NCBI GenBank assembly: GCA_934597125.1
Contig: CAKTQM010000020.1
Span: forward strand, 1 to 29,139
Source: an uncultured Oscillospiraceae bacterium
Lineage (GTDB): Bacteria > Bacillota > Clostridia > Oscillospirales > Oscillospiraceae
Direction: 5' to 3'
Length of the DNA stretch: 29,139 bases
Shown piece by piece: positions 1-9,132 of this stretch. The notes under the pieces were generated by a model. The model was not told where the DNA came from and made no database searches. It was given only the letters and a program-made list of their open reading frames with translations. Each line of letters begins with the position of its first letter. Position 1 is the stretch's first letter. Made by a program: the position numbers and the translations under genes.

Positions 1-3000
1 GTGTAGGTCACCGTGCCCGTGCCGCTGCCGCCGGAAGTGCCCAGCGCCAGCTTCTGCCCGTAGACCACAGTCGTGCCGCCCGTGACCTTCAATGCCTGCT
101 GGTCGGCCTGAATGACCAGCACCTCGACTTCGATGTTCGTGAAGATCTCGTAGTGGGCGGTATCGGTGGGGGTGAACTTCGCCATGAAGATCTTGGCGGT
201 GGCGGAGACGTCGCCCACGGATTCGCTGTTGTTCATCCAGCTCCATGTACCGGGTGTATTGCCCGCGGGGTTGGTCAGCTGGATATCGCCCAGCGTCTGG
301 CCGTATGCTGCGGTCACTCCGGTGGGGGACGCACAGGTCGGCCAGTCTTTCCGCACTTCAAAATCAATTATTGTTGTGGTGTGTGCCAGATAATTCTCGC
401 TTTCCGCGACCACGGCGTACATATAGTAGGTGCCGACATCCAGTGCGGGAGGATTGCTGATATCCCACACCTGCCATTCCTTGCTGCCGACCGCGGCCTT
501 GGTGGCGCTGTAATAATAGGTCACAGCACCGTTGTCCGATTCGTCATGGTTATAGCGATACGGCGTATTGGGCGTCGCGTTGTAGAAATAGCTCTGCATG
601 TTGATACCGTCAGACCGCGTACCCTTTTCCACCGTCAGCGTATAGGTCGCGGCGGTCTTGGCGTATTGGCCGGGCACCATCGCGGCGGTGGCTGTGATGG
701 TCGTGGCGCCTGCCTTGTGGATGGTGAGCAGCTCTTGCTCGGCATCATACGTCGCGACAGAGGGATCGCTGTTGGTAATGGTGATCTGGCCGCCGTCAGT
801 TGTCAGATTCTGCACAGAAAGGGGGAAGGATTTGTTGTTGCTGCTGTACTCCACGGTTTCTGCGGTCACTATGCCATGGCTCCGCCCGTCAATGAAGACC
901 ACTCCTTGCTGGGGGCCATCCACGATTTTGAAGTCCACGCTGCCGGTTTTGGTGTTCGGGGTATAGTTTGCATTGTCCTGGGGGTCAGAAAAAGTAAATT
1001 TCCAATACAGCTTCCCGGTACTTCCGGCTGTGCCGTTGAGTGGGGCGGTTTCGTCCACCGGTGTCGTGCAGCCCGCGTCGGTGAACCAGTTGACAGTGCC
1101 AAAAAGATTCGTGTTCTTCACGCCGGTGGCGGTGGCGTTGTCGCTGTAATATTTGGTTATGATGTTGAGCGCGGCGCCATAGGTGCTGCCCTCAATGACC
1201 TCTGTGGGGGTATTCCAGCTTTCGGGAACATTCACCTGCCATTGGTCTGTGGGGGTGACGGTAAACGTCCAGTTTTCGCCTGTTATGCTATCGGGGATTG
1301 GCAGGTAGTTGGTGCTCGCATCTACCCGTATCCTAACGACATAGGTGCCAACGTTCCCGGTGTAAGGCGCCCAGCCCCCCTCTTGCGCCCAGTATGTCAC
1401 CGTGATATCGCCTACGCCGGTTTTCCTGGATGTGATGGTCGCGGTCTTATCGTTGCCGTCATAGACCAGGTTTTCAGGCGGGGTGAAGTTGAAATCCTCT
1501 GCCGTAAGCGAGGCCTGAGCAATGCGGTAGGTCACGCTGGCGGTGGCGCTGCCCGCGGTGATGCTGGCTTTGTAGAGACCTGCATCAGTGGGAGTGTCTG
1601 CAAAATCCGTGAAGGTACGTTCTTCTTTCTTTTGGTAGGCGATAGTGGGGGCCACGCCGGTGTTGAACGCGCCTTCCAGCGTTGCCGCTTTCGGGCTGCC
1701 GTCATAGGTCAATGTGTCCGCAGCGGGTTCCTTGATGGTCACGCTGCCGCCCTCGGAAGTGCAGCCGGTAGTGCTGCACTTTGCCGTGAGGGTGGTTCCA
1801 TCGGGGGATTCGGTATACACCCAATCGTGTGTGTGGGTGCCCAGCCAGACGGTTTTGCCGCTATCCGTCACATATATGGTGTATGCCGTCCAGCCATCAA
1901 GCGTAAAGCTGCCGTCCTTGATCCAGCCCTCTGTATCCGTCGCGGCGATGGTAATGTGGTTGTTGTCGGTAATGGTGTTCCTGACGGTATCCGGTACGCT
2001 CACGCCGATGCTTGCGCTGCTCGTCAGCGCGCCCGCAACGCGGATGGGGGTGATAGTATTGCTGCCGTCGGCTGCCAGATAGACATTGCTGAAGAGGGTG
2101 TTGTACTGGTTCCCCGTCACCCGCACACTGCCGGAGACATTCAGCGTGCCAGCCGTGTCCACGAAAATGCCGCTGCCTTTTGTGTTATTCGCCGTGTTGA
2201 CCGTGATCTCCGCATTGTCCCGGAGCGTCAGTGTTCCGCCGCTTACGCACACGCCGCCGCCAGACCGCGCCTTGTTTCCGGTGATCTTGGCGCTGCCGCC
2301 GATGGTCGTATTGCCGGCAGTCCAGATGCCGCCGCCGTTTTGGGTCATACCGGACACGATATTATTGACGATCTCACCGCCGGACATGGTGAAGGACGCA
2401 CCTTCCGCCACATATACGCCCGCGCCAACGCTGCTGACAGCCACGTTGCCGTTGATACTGCCGCCGAGCATGACGAAGTGTCCGTTGGCGGAAACAGTCA
2501 CGCCGCGACCGGGGTACTTATTTGCACCTTGCATGGAGTGCGTGATCGAACCGTAATTCGCCGTCTCGCTGCCGCCCTTGCAGTCGGTCAGCGTGAAGGT
2601 GACGCCGTCGCCCACTGTGATGGCGTCAAACGCGCCGCTGGCCGTGATGCTGTGGCTGTTGAGATCCAGCGTCACGCCGTTAACGGGCGACCAGGAGGTG
2701 TCGGACAGGGTGATGTTGTCCGTCAGGTAGTATTTGCCTGCGGTAAGAGCGCGCAGCGCGCTCGCGCTGCCGACAGGCAGCCATGTTACCTTCTCACCGC
2801 CGGTGCTGACAGGATGCTCGTGGGGCGGCATCCCCAGATTGAGGGTGGTGCCCGCGGCGTCCGGCGTGATCCGGTATACCCCGCCCGCGTCGGGGGTGAA
2901 GCAGGCGCTGTCCGCGTCGGTCAGGGTGCTGCCCGTGGCGATCGTGACTTGGCTGCCCTCCTTGGGCAGGCTGCTGACGGACACGCCGATCTTTGCACCG

Positions 3001-5729
3001 TTCAGCTGGCCGCTGATCTGGAGGGTCTTGCCGCCGGGCAGGTAGACGTTGTTTGTGGTGTCGTTGACGGTGTTGTTCTGGATCACGGCGCTGCCGGAGA
3101 CGGTCATGGTGCCGACCTGATAGGTTGTATTCGCGGATGCGAAGCCTACGCCTCCGGCTTTTGCTCCGGTGTTATTCCGGATCGTACCGCCGTACATCTT
3201 AAACTGATTGCCCGCGCCGATCCATACGCCGCCGCTTTCTTCACTGGAATTGTTGCCGCTGATCTCGCCGCCGTACAGGTTGATGAAAACACGTGTGTTG
3301 TTTTGCCCGGTAACGGTGCCTACGCTACCACGATAGTTCGTGATCTTGCCGCCGTACATGTTAAATGTGCCGCCGCTTTGCGCGAGTTCTACATGGGTGC
3401 CATCCAGCGTGCCGCCGTAGAGGTTGATCGTGCCGCCAAACTGCATATAGACAGTACCGTTTCCCGTCACCGTTCCTTTGCCGGTGCAGTCGGTCAGGCT
3501 GCCCCAACGGTCATTGAAACCTTGGGCGCCCGCCTGAATATTCTTGCCTTTGGAAGATGTCACGGTATAGCCGTTCAGGCAGATGTTGGCACTTTTCAGA
3601 TTGGCAGCCGTGTTTAGGGTCACATTGCGGGTCAGGTAGTAATTGCCTTCCCGGGGCAGGCTGTCTGTTCCTGTCCAGGGCAGGAAGGTCACATCCGAAT
3701 GTGCCGTGTGACCCGGATTGGTGGTGTCACCGCCGCAGATGCAGTGCTTGTGCGCGATCTGCTTGCCCAGCGTCACGGTTTTGCCATCCTCGCTGAGATA
3801 CAGCTCAAAGCCCGTGCCGTCGTTCTTGAAGCCGTCCGCGACCAGCTGGGCGAAATACTGCCCGCCGGTCTCGTCCGTCACGGCCACGCGGCCGTTGTCA
3901 GTCAGCGTATTCTGACCTGCTGCGGAAATGCCGAATTTCGCGGAGGCGTCCAGCTCGCCGAAGCGGATCGTCTGACCCTGTGCCAGCAGAATGTTCTGGG
4001 TGGTATTGTCGATCACCTTCGCCTTGCCGCTCAGCGTGATCGTACCGCGCTGGACGGATACGCCGGTCGTGCATCCGGTGATCTCACCGGCCTGCATGGT
4101 GAAGCTGCCGCCCCCGACCAGAACGCCGGTCTTGCCGCCCGTGAGCTTGCCGGTGCCGTCCTTGCTGCAATCCACCAGCGTCAGGCTTCCGCCATCTTGG
4201 ATCTCTATTGCGGTAATGCCGGAGCCTGCCGTGATCGTCTGTCCGTTCAGGCAAAGGGAGACGTCAGCGCTGATCGTCCAAGTGCTGTTCAGCGTGGTCG
4301 CGCTGTCAATGTAATAGCTGCCGCCCCCTGTGATGTCAGAAAGCGACGTTACCTTCGTGAATTCCACATCGCCGTGCATATGCGGCTTGCTGTCTATGAC
4401 ATAGCTGCCATTTTCATAGCGCACCCGGCTATCGGTCTTTTTCAAGCTGGGGTATTTGTTCCAATCGCTACGCCAGGGGTCGGTTTTACTACCCGTTGCA
4501 TCGCCGCTGTTGTTGAGCAGGACGGTCAGCTTGCCGGAACGGATGTCGGAACTGGACAGACTCTTGACGCCCTCGGTGGTATCCTCCGTGGGATAGTTAT
4601 ATTGATGATAGCAGTTTGTAATGCTGCTGCCGGTTCCTTTTTCAATCGCAATGGCATGATTGTTCATCGCGCCGCCGATATAAGTGGCGCAATAGAAAAA
4701 GCAGTTACGGATGCTTCCATTATTCTGATAGGCAACGCCGCCAATATTTCCTAAGCTTTCATAATTCTTACCAAGTTCGGCAAGGCAATCCTGTATCGTG
4801 CCACCGTTCTGATACACCAGCAGGCCGACTGTGCCGTTTACATAGAATTGACGACCATTTGTCGCCGTGCAGCGTTCGATGATACCGGCATTATAGGCGG
4901 CCAGCATCCCGCTTTCGGAAACAGTGAGTGTCTTCCAGTTCCGCCCAAAGTAATTGACATATACACTCAGATCCTGCACCTTACCGGCAGAACCGATATA
5001 TCCGAACAGGCCCCAGCCCTTTGTCATACCGTCGGGCGCGGCCGCATAGTCGATCGAAATTTCGCAGCCATTACCATCGAAGGTGCCCGTATATGGGTTT
5101 GTCTCTGTGCCGATCGGCTCCCATTTCTCGTCAAATTTGATTTTCGCCGTCAGCTTTGCGCAGATGCCGGTTTCCCCGCCGTTCACCGTGTCGCGGAACC
5201 ATTTCAGCTCCTCCAGCTTACTGATCAGGTAGGGGCTGCTTTCCGTGCCGTCGCCCTGGGGCCGATCGGCCTCGTTGGCAGCCGCCATCACCGATACAGT
5301 CTCCTGAGGCTCCGCCAGTGTCGCCGGTGTGTTTTCCTGCGGCTCCGCCAACTCCGCCAGCGCGGCGCAGACGGTCTCGTAGCGGGTCTGATCTACCCCG
5401 GTCAGCTGCGCCTCGGTGAGCGCGTCCAGCGCCGCGCGGATGGCGGCCAGCTGAGCTTCGACCTCCTCCGCGCCGTCCGCCGTCACCTCGTTCGGCAGGG
5501 CGTCGATGAGCGTCTGGGCGGCCTGCACCGCCGCGTCGGCCTCGTCTGCGTCGGGCTCCTCCTCGTCCCCCTCCTGCGCGGTGTCCTCCTCGGCGGGGGT
5601 GGAGATCACGGCGGTATTCCCGCCGGCAGGCGTCTCCGCCGCGTCCACCGTCTCCGCAAATGCCGCCGCGGGCAGCATGGTGAAGCAGAGAACCAGCGCC
5701 ATGAACAGGCTCAATACTCGTTTCTTCAT
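1..5729 (-). CDS. Giant secreted repeat-containing surface protein (5' part; runs off the window)
   Basis: The reverse-strand frame is open from the ATG at 5729 to base 1, so at least 1909 residues are present and the C-terminus (any SLH or sortase anchor) is outside. The start has an AGGAGG site just upstream. Residues 1-25 form a signal peptide ending in AFA before an acidic stretch. Residues ~56-128 are a helical linker (ALIDALPNEVTADGAEEVE type). Residues ~150-390 contain GLUG-like units such as GLFGYIG. Three beta-helix modules begin near 450, 657 and 969. Each opens with a His-rich motif (HMH, HKHCICGG, HEH), followed by YYLT, LCLNGxTIT and SLTLxDC, then GG-rich turns. A fourth HTH motif near 1299 precedes YDG (LTYDG ~1339, LVYDG ~1420) and Ig-like domains to the window edge. 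The likely role is an extracellular adhesin or cell-surface fibre; the ligand is unknown. Confidence 0.88.
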   Translation of the reverse strand, partial: MKKRVLSLFMALVLCFTMLPAAAFAETVDAAETPAGGNTAVISTPAEEDTAQEGDEEEPDADEADAAVQAAQTLIDALPNEVTADGAEEVEAQLAAIRAALDALTEAQLTGVDQTRYETVCAALAELAEPQENTPATLAEPQETVSVMAAANEADRPQGDGTESSPYLISKLEELKWFRDTVNGGETGICAKLTAKIKFDEKWEPIGTETNPYTGTFDGNGCEISIDYAAAPDGMTKGWGLFGYIGSAGKVQDLSVYVNYFGRNWKTLTVSESGMLAAYNAGIIERCTATNGRQFYVNGTVGLLVYQNGGTIQDCLAELGKNYESLGNIGGVAYQNNGSIRNCFFYCATYIGGAMNNHAIAIEKGTGSSITNCYHQYNYPTEDTTEGVKSLSSSDIRSGKLTVLLNNSGDATGSKTDPWRSDWNKYPSLKKTDSRVRYENGSYVIDSKPHMHGDVEFTKVTSLSDITGGGSYYIDSATTLNSTWTISADVSLCLNGQTITAGSGITAIEIQDGGSLTLVDCSKDGTGKLTGGKTGVLVGGGSFTMQAGEITGCTTGVSVQRGTITLSGKAKVIDNTTQNILLAQGQTIRFGELDASAKFGISAAGQNTLTDNGRVAVTDETGGQYFAQLVADGFKNDGTGFELYLSEDGKTVTLGKQIAHKHCICGGDTTNPGHTAHSDVTFLPWTGTDSLPREGNYYLTRNVTLNTAANLKSANICLNGYTVTSSKGKNIQAGAQGFNDRWGSLTDCTGKGTVTGNGTVYMQFGGTINLYGGTLDGTHVELAQSGGTFNMYGGKITNYRGSVGTVTGQNNTRVFINLYGGEISGNNSSEESGGVWIGAGNQFKMYGGTIRNNTGAKAGGVGFASANTTYQVGTMTVSGSAVIQNNTVNDTTNNVYLPGGKTLQISGQLNGAKIGVSVSSLPKEGSQVTIATGSTLTDADSACFTPDAGGVYRITPDAAGTTLNLGMPPHEHPVSTGGEKVTWLPVGSASALRALTAGKYYLTDNITLSDTSWSPVNGVTLDLNSHSITASGAFDAITVGDGVTFTLTDCKGGSETANYGSITHSMQGANKYPGRGVTVSANGHFVMLGGSINGNVAVSSVGAGVYVAEGASFTMSGGEIVNNIVSGMTQNGGGIWTAGNTTIGGSAKITGNKARSGGGVCVSGGTLTLRDNAEITVNTANNTKGSGIFVDTAGTLNVSGSVRVTGNQYNTLFSNVYLAADGSNTITPIRVAGALTSSASIGVSVPDTVRNTITDNNHITIAATDTEGWIKDGSFTLDGWTAYTIYVTDSGKTVWLGTHTHDWVYTESPDGTTLTAKCSTTGCTSEGGSVTIKEPAADTLTYDGSPKAATLEGAFNTGVAPTIAYQKKEERTFTDFADTPTDAGLYKASITAGSATASVTYRIAQASLTAEDFNFTPPENLVYDGNDKTATITSRKTGVGDITVTYWAQEGGWAPYTGNVGTYVVRIRVDASTNYLPIPDSITGENWTFTVTPTDQWQVNVPESWNTPTEVIEGSTYGAALNIITKYYSDNATATGVKNTNLFGTVNWFTDAGCTTPVDETAPLNGTAGSTGKLYWKFTFSDPQDNANYTPNTKTGSVDFKIVDGPQQGVVFIDGRSHGIVTAETVEYSSNNKSFPLSVQNLTTDGGQITITNSDPSVATYDAEQELLTIHKAGATTITATAAMVPGQYAKTAATYTLTVEKGTRSDGINMQSYFYNATPNTPYRYNHDESDNGAVTYYYSATKAAVGSKEWQVWDISNPPALDVGTYYMYAVVAESENYLAHTTTIIDFEVRKDWPTCASPTGVTAAYGQTLGDIQLTNPAGNTPGTWSWMNNSESVGDVSATAKIFMAKFTPTDTAHYEIFTNIEVEVLVIQADQQALKVTGGTTVVYGQKLALGTSGGSGTGTVTY

Positions 5730-5864
5730 GAGATCCTCCTTCGGAATGTTGATTGCGATTGGAACACTGACCCGCCCTGCGCGGGTCTTATTTGATCCGT
5801 CCTTTGGAACTGTGCGCGGCCTTTTCGTCGTGATCCGGCTGCTGCCGCAGTTTATTCAGCCCAT

Positions 5865-5893
5865 ATTTTACCAAAACTCCCGCCGAATGTAAA
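5865..5893 (-). promoter_or_regulatory. Candidate sigma-A promoter of the surface protein
   Basis: On the minus strand TTTACA (5888-5893) and TAAAAT (5865-5870) are 17 bp apart, about 130 bases upstream of the surface-protein start. The leader carries a small hairpin, GACCCGC/GCGGGTC (5769-5787), with no T-run. Apart from these I see no gene in 5730-6030. Confidence 0.5.
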
Positions 5894-6029
5894 TCAATCC
5901 AAAGTAGGAGATTGGGGATTGCCGGGCCGTCTCCCGGCAGGCTGTCCCGCTGCATGCGGCAAAGGGGAAAACAGGCGCGCGGCCGCATTTGTGGTCAAAA
6001 TCATGGTCAAATCCCCATTTTGACGCAGA

Positions 6030-6066
6030 AGAAAACCCTGTAACCGGCATGGTTACAGGGTTTTTC
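6030..6066 (-). terminator. Rho-independent terminator of tRNA-Ser
   Basis: A perfect 10-bp stem, CCCTGTAACC/GGTTACAGGG (6036-6060), has a 5-base loop. On the minus strand it lies just after the tRNA CCA end and is followed by TTTTC. Confidence 0.8.
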
Positions 6067-6068
6067 AC

Positions 6069-6160
6069 TGGCGCAGTGGGAGGGATTCGAACCCTCGTGC
6101 CGCTTTTGACGACAACACGATTTCCAGTCGTGCTCGTTATGACCTCTTCGATACCACTGC
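6069..6160 (-). tRNA. tRNA-Ser (anticodon GGA)
   Basis: The minus strand folds as a type II tRNA. The acceptor GCAGTGG pairs with CCACTGC and is followed by discriminator G and an encoded CCA. The anticodon stem CACGA/TCGTG carries loop CTGGAAA, giving anticodon GGA. The long variable arm TGTCG/CGGCA is typical of serine tRNAs, and the T arm is GAGGG-TTCGAAT-CCCTC. The length is 92 bases with CCA. Confidence 0.95.
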
Positions 6161-6193
6161 ATATTCCATTCGCTGCGAAGCACAGCAACGATT

Positions 6194-6221
6194 ATTATAT
6201 CAAAAAAATGCAGATTGTCAA
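6194..6221 (-). promoter_or_regulatory. tRNA-Ser promoter
   Basis: On the minus strand a perfect TTGACA (6216-6221) and a perfect TATAAT (6194-6199) are separated by 16 bp. The tRNA begins about 34 bases downstream. Confidence 0.8.
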
Positions 6222-6258
6222 GAGCAAACGCGGGAAATTTACCACTTTTTTTCTTAAC

Positions 6259-6287
6259 TTGCTTTCCGGCGCGGGACATAGTATAAT
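6259..6287 (+). promoter_or_regulatory. Promoter of the small alarmone synthetase
   Basis: TTGCTT (6259-6264), a 17-bp spacer and TATAAT (6282-6287) lie about 33 bases before the start codon. It is divergent from the tRNA promoter. Confidence 0.7.
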
Positions 6288-6319
6288 ATTTCACAATGAG
6301 GGAAGGAAGGAGCAGGTCT

Positions 6320-7006
6320 ATGATGATCGAAAAGAGCGGCAGCATCGAACTGCGCGATATTTCCATCGCCGAGGAGCTGACGCCGGAACTGAAGGAGATG
6401 GCCGCCGGAATGGTGCGGGTGAAGCACCTGTACCGCAGCGCGCTGAAGGTGGCTGTGACCCAGATGGAGATATTGGACGAGGAGTTCGCGGGCCTTTATG
6501 ACCACTCGCCCATCCACCACATCGAGCACCGCATCAAAACGCTGGAAAGCGCCGCCAAAAAGCTCAAACGCCGGGGCTATGCCCTGACCATCGACAACAT
6601 CTATGCCCACATTCAGGACATGGCGGGCGTGCGGGTCATCTGCAACTATCTGGACGACATTTACTACCTGCGGGGACTGCTGACCCGCACGGAGTCCTTC
6701 CGCGTGATCCGCGAGGCGGACTATATCAAAGAACCCAAGGAGACGGGCTACCGCAGCCTGCACCTGATCGTGGAGGTGCCCATCGTCATCTCCGAGGGGA
6801 CGCTGAAGCTGCCGGTGGAGATCCAGCTGCGCACCATCGCCATGGACATGTGGGCCAGTCTGGAGCACGAGCTGCGCTATAAATCCGACCGCCATTGGGG
6901 CGAGGCGGAGAGCAGCCGCCTGCGGCTGTGCAGCGACGCCATCTATGAGGTGGATCGGGAGATGCAGAACATCTACCAGGGCAAGGAACCGGAATACACA
7001 AGCTGA
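6320..7006 (+). CDS. Small alarmone synthetase, RelQ/YjbM-type GTP pyrophosphokinase
   Basis: This 228-residue protein has the synthetase fold of the RelA/SpoT family without the hydrolase or C-terminal regulatory domains, the size of RelQ/YjbM enzymes. Members transfer pyrophosphate from ATP to GTP or GDP to make (p)ppGpp in the cytoplasm. Visible motifs are DMAGVRV (from residue 100), TGYRSLH (142-148), VEIQLRT (166-172) and the following W-LEHE segment. The ATG at 6320 is chosen because GGAAGGAG sits at normal distance; the upstream ATG at 6296 overlaps that site. It is a single-gene unit with its own promoter and a terminator just after the stop. RelP is the alternative subgroup. Confidence 0.93.
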   Translation: MMIEKSGSIELRDISIAEELTPELKEMAAGMVRVKHLYRSALKVAVTQMEILDEEFAGLYDHSPIHHIEHRIKTLESAAKKLKRRGYALTIDNIYAHIQDMAGVRVICNYLDDIYYLRGLLTRTESFRVIREADYIKEPKETGYRSLHLIVEVPIVISEGTLKLPVEIQLRTIAMDMWASLEHELRYKSDRHWGEAESSRLRLCSDAIYEVDREMQNIYQGKEPEYTS

Positions 7007-7007
7007 A

Positions 7008-7031
7008 AAAAGACGCCTGACGGCGTCTTTT
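7008..7031. terminator. Bidirectional terminator between convergent genes
   Basis: The stem AAGACGCC/GGCGTCTT (7010-7029) with a TGAC loop is flanked by A-rich and T-rich runs. It can therefore end both the alarmone synthetase (+) and the transporter operon (-). Confidence 0.85.
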
Positions 7032-7044
7032 TCTGTTGTTATGC

Positions 7045-7521
7045 TCACCCTACCGTGCCGAACACTGTGACGCCCAGTTGGCTCAGCACGCCCATGATGA
7101 TGCCTGCCAGCACCACGCCGCCCATGCAGGCGGCCACGCTTTTTTTGAAGCCCATGTTCAGCAGGCTGGCCGCCAGCGTGCCTGTCCACGCGCCGGTGCC
7201 CGGCAGGGGGATGCCCACAAACAGCAGCAGCGCCCAGAACAGGCCGCGGCCCGCCTTGGCTTTCAGCTTTTCACCGGCGGCCTCGCCCTTGCGCAGGCAG
7301 AAGGTGAAGAACCGCCCGATGACGGGCTTGTCCTGTCCCCACACCAGCACCTTGCGGGCCAGAAAGTAGATCAGCGGCACCGGCAGCATATTGCCCGCGA
7401 TAGCCACCGCAAAGGTCAGCCACAGGGGCAGGCCGTACAGCACGCCGTAGGGGATGGCGCCCCGCAGTTCGATCAGGGGCACCATGGAGACGAAAAAGAC
7501 GATGAGAATGTGTTTCAGCAT
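7045..7521 (-). CDS. Small multi-drug export family membrane protein (COG2426-like)
   Basis: This 158-residue hydrophobic protein has four or five membrane segments. It starts at MLKHILIVFFVSMVPLIELR and carries the paired motifs ELRGAIPYG near the N-terminus and VGIPLPGTGAWTG in the middle, both typical of the small multidrug export family (PF06695). The substrate is unknown; the family name reflects an old similarity and not a proven transport reaction. It is the last gene of a minus-strand operon, 15 bases after endonuclease IV, with AAAGGA upstream of the start. The operon ends at the bidirectional terminator. Confidence 0.82.
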   Translation of the reverse strand: MLKHILIVFFVSMVPLIELRGAIPYGVLYGLPLWLTFAVAIAGNMLPVPLIYFLARKVLVWGQDKPVIGRFFTFCLRKGEAAGEKLKAKAGRGLFWALLLFVGIPLPGTGAWTGTLAASLLNMGFKKSVAACMGGVVLAGIIMGVLSQLGVTVFGTVG

Positions 7522-7536
7522 AAGCGATGATTTCCT

Positions 7537-8373
7537 TTATTCCTGTGCAGCCAGCTCTTTCAGCAGGGCGATCTCTCCGGCGTAGCCGGACAGGTCGTTG
7601 GGGGTCTCCAGCACCATGGGCAGCCCCCGCAGGGCGGGATGGTTCACCACGGCGCGGAAGGTGTCCAGCCCCAGATAGCCCGCGCCGATACAGGCGTGGC
7701 GGTCTTTTTTCGCGCCGCAGGGGTTCAGACTGTCGTTGACGTGGACGGCTTTCAGCCGCTCAAGGCCGATGACGCGGTCGAATTCCGTCAGCACGCCATC
7801 CAGATCGTGGATGATGTCGTACCCCGCGTCGGACACGTGGCAGGTGTCCAGGCACACGCCCATTTTGTCGCAGAGTTGTACCCGGTCAAGGATCTCCCGC
7901 AGCTCCTCGAAGGTGCCGCCCACCTCGGTGCCCTTGCCCGCCATGGTCTCCAGCAGCACGGTGGTGTGCAGGTCGGGGGTCAGAAGGGCGTTCAGGGCGT
8001 CGGCGATAAGGGTGATGCCGGTCTCGACGCCCTGTCCGGTGTGGCTGCCCGGATGGAAGTTGTAGAGATTGCCGGGCAGGTGCTCCATCCGCGCCAGATC
8101 GTCTGTCAGGGTCATGCGGGCAAACTCGCGGGTGCGCTCGTCCTTGGAGCAGGCGTTGATGGTATAGGGGGCGTGGGCCAACAGGGGGCCGAAGCCGTTT
8201 TCCCGGCACAGGGCCAGCAGGGCCGCCGCGTCGGCGGGGTCGATGGGCTTGGCCTTGCTGCCCCGGGGATTGCGGGTGAAGAACTGCAGCGTGGTGGCGC
8301 CGATGGAAAGCGCCGTTTCCCCCATGGCCCGCAGTCCGGCGGAGGGGGAGAGGTGACAGCCGATATAGAGCAT
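7537..8373 (-). CDS. nfo: Endonuclease IV (AP endonuclease)
   Basis: This 278-residue zinc-dependent AP endonuclease cleaves the DNA backbone 5' to abasic sites in base excision repair. The family metal-ligand motifs are present: [47 protein letters not shown] and VLETPN. The glutamate of the usual GEG turn after the DRH motif is alanine here (IGAGYLG); this residue is not a metal ligand. The start at 8373 (MLYIGCHLS) is preferred over the ATG 21 bases upstream because GGAG lies 10 bases before it and the protein then begins at the conserved strand. The start is 7 bases after the stop of the phosphodiesterase gene, indicating one operon. Confidence 0.95.
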   Translation of the reverse strand: MLYIGCHLSPSAGLRAMGETALSIGATTLQFFTRNPRGSKAKPIDPADAAALLALCRENGFGPLLAHAPYTINACSKDERTREFARMTLTDDLARMEHLPGNLYNFHPGSHTGQGVETGITLIADALNALLTPDLHTTVLLETMAGKGTEVGGTFEELREILDRVQLCDKMGVCLDTCHVSDAGYDIIHDLDGVLTEFDRVIGLERLKAVHVNDSLNPCGAKKDRHACIGAGYLGLDTFRAVVNHPALRGLPMVLETPNDLSGYAGEIALLKELAAQE

Positions 8374-8380
8374 GGTGGTT

Positions 8381-8848
8381 TCACTCCAAAACAAATGTGG
8401 CGCAGGAGGCCCTGCCGTTTTCGATGGTCAGCACCCCGTAAGTGGGGCGGCGGGGGTCGCCGGCGGCGCCGGGGTTCATGGTGTAGAGAGCGCCGTCGTA
8501 ATCCACCAGCGGGCGGTGGGTATGGCCGAACAGCAGCACATCCGCGCCCCACTCCCGCGCGGCGTACTGCGCCGCCAGGGGAGAGGACTTCACATTGCGG
8601 GTGTGGCCGTGGAGCATCAGCACGCGGACGCCGTCAAACTCCAGCAGCCGCTCCGGCTGGTCGAAGCTGCCCCAGTCGCAGTTGCCGGGGACGGCGTCCA
8701 GCGGGATATCCGGAAAGCGCTCATGCAGCGCCTGAGCGTCCCGCAGGCAGTCCCCCAGATGCAGGATATGGCGGGGCCGGGTCAGTTCCACAGCGCGGGA
8801 CATGTTGTCGATATTTCCGTGGGAATCGGAGAGGACTAACAGCTTCAT
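8381..8848 (-). CDS. YfcE/MJ0936-family metallophosphodiesterase
   Basis: This 155-residue calcineurin-like phosphoesterase has all the family metal motifs in order: SDSHGN (residues 7-12), HLGDC, PGNCD, LHGH and FGHTHRP. The last is followed by [10 protein letters not shown], typical of the YfcE/MJ0936 group, which hydrolyses phosphodiesters in vitro; the cellular substrate is unknown. The start is [11 protein letters not shown] because the frame upstream runs into a repeat element and the family begins at this strand. It is the first gene of the operon with nfo and the transporter. Its leader of about 230 bases contains the palindromic repeat at 8881-9073. Confidence 0.9.
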   Translation of the reverse strand: MKLLVLSDSHGNIDNMSRAVELTRPRHILHLGDCLRDAQALHERFPDIPLDAVPGNCDWGSFDQPERLLEFDGVRVLMLHGHTRNVKSSPLAAQYAAREWGADVLLFGHTHRPLVDYDGALYTMNPGAAGDPRRPTYGVLTIENGRASCATFVLE

Positions 8849-8880
8849 GGGATGGGCCCTTTCGATGATAAAGGTTCGAA

Positions 8881-9073
8881 GGCCCCCTTGTGTAAAGGGG
8901 GCTGTCAGCCGTAAGGCTGACCGGGGGATTGCTGCGGCGGCTGTGTGGCCGCAGCATCCATCAGCGATCCACCGCACTCTCTTACGACAATCCCTCCGTC
9001 GCGGCTTCGCCGCGCCACCTCAGCTATGCACGCCCCAGTGTGCGCACTGGGGTGCCTTTACACAAGGGAGGCT
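8881..9073. repeat. MITE-like palindromic intergenic repeat
   Basis: The ends form a terminal inverted repeat with core CCTTGTGTAAAGG on the left (8886-8898) and its complement on the right (about 9054-9066). Inside are further hairpins: GTCAGCC/GGCTGAC with loop GTAA, GCTGCGGC/GCCGCAGC, GCGGC/GCCGC with loop TTC, and the palindrome CCCCAGTGTGCGCACTGGGG. There is also a long-range GGGGGATTG/CAATCCCTCC pairing. There is no coding sequence. The structure resembles non-autonomous repeats scattered between genes in Oscillospiraceae; copy number could not be checked. Confidence 0.8.
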
Positions 9074-9086
9074 TTTTCTCATACGT

Positions 9087-9115
9087 ATTATACCACCTTC
9101 TCCTTGCAAACTCAA
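9087..9115 (-). promoter_or_regulatory. Promoter of the phosphodiesterase-nfo-transporter operon
   Basis: On the minus strand TTGAGT (9110-9115), a 17-bp spacer and TATAAT (9087-9092). It overlaps the plus-strand promoter at 9104-9132. The transcript would run through the palindromic repeat before reaching the first gene. Confidence 0.6.
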
Positions 9116-9132
9116 ACCTTTTACGCTATCAT
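9104..9132 (+). promoter_or_regulatory. Promoter of the Smr/nitrilase operon
   Basis: TTGCAA (9104-9109), a 17-bp spacer and TATCAT (9127-9132) lie about 29 bases before the Smr start codon. The bases are shared with the divergent minus-strand promoter. Confidence 0.55.

Noticed and set aside
153..3617. Plus-strand open frame of 1154 codons opposite the surface protein
   Set aside because: It has no ribosome site, a low-complexity His/Arg/Ala-rich composition, and is the antisense of a frame with a signal peptide and coherent repeat domains.
5788..5988. 66-codon minus-strand ORF upstream of the surface protein
   Set aside because: The predicted promoter (5865-5893) lies inside it, it has no good ribosome site and no recognisable motif.
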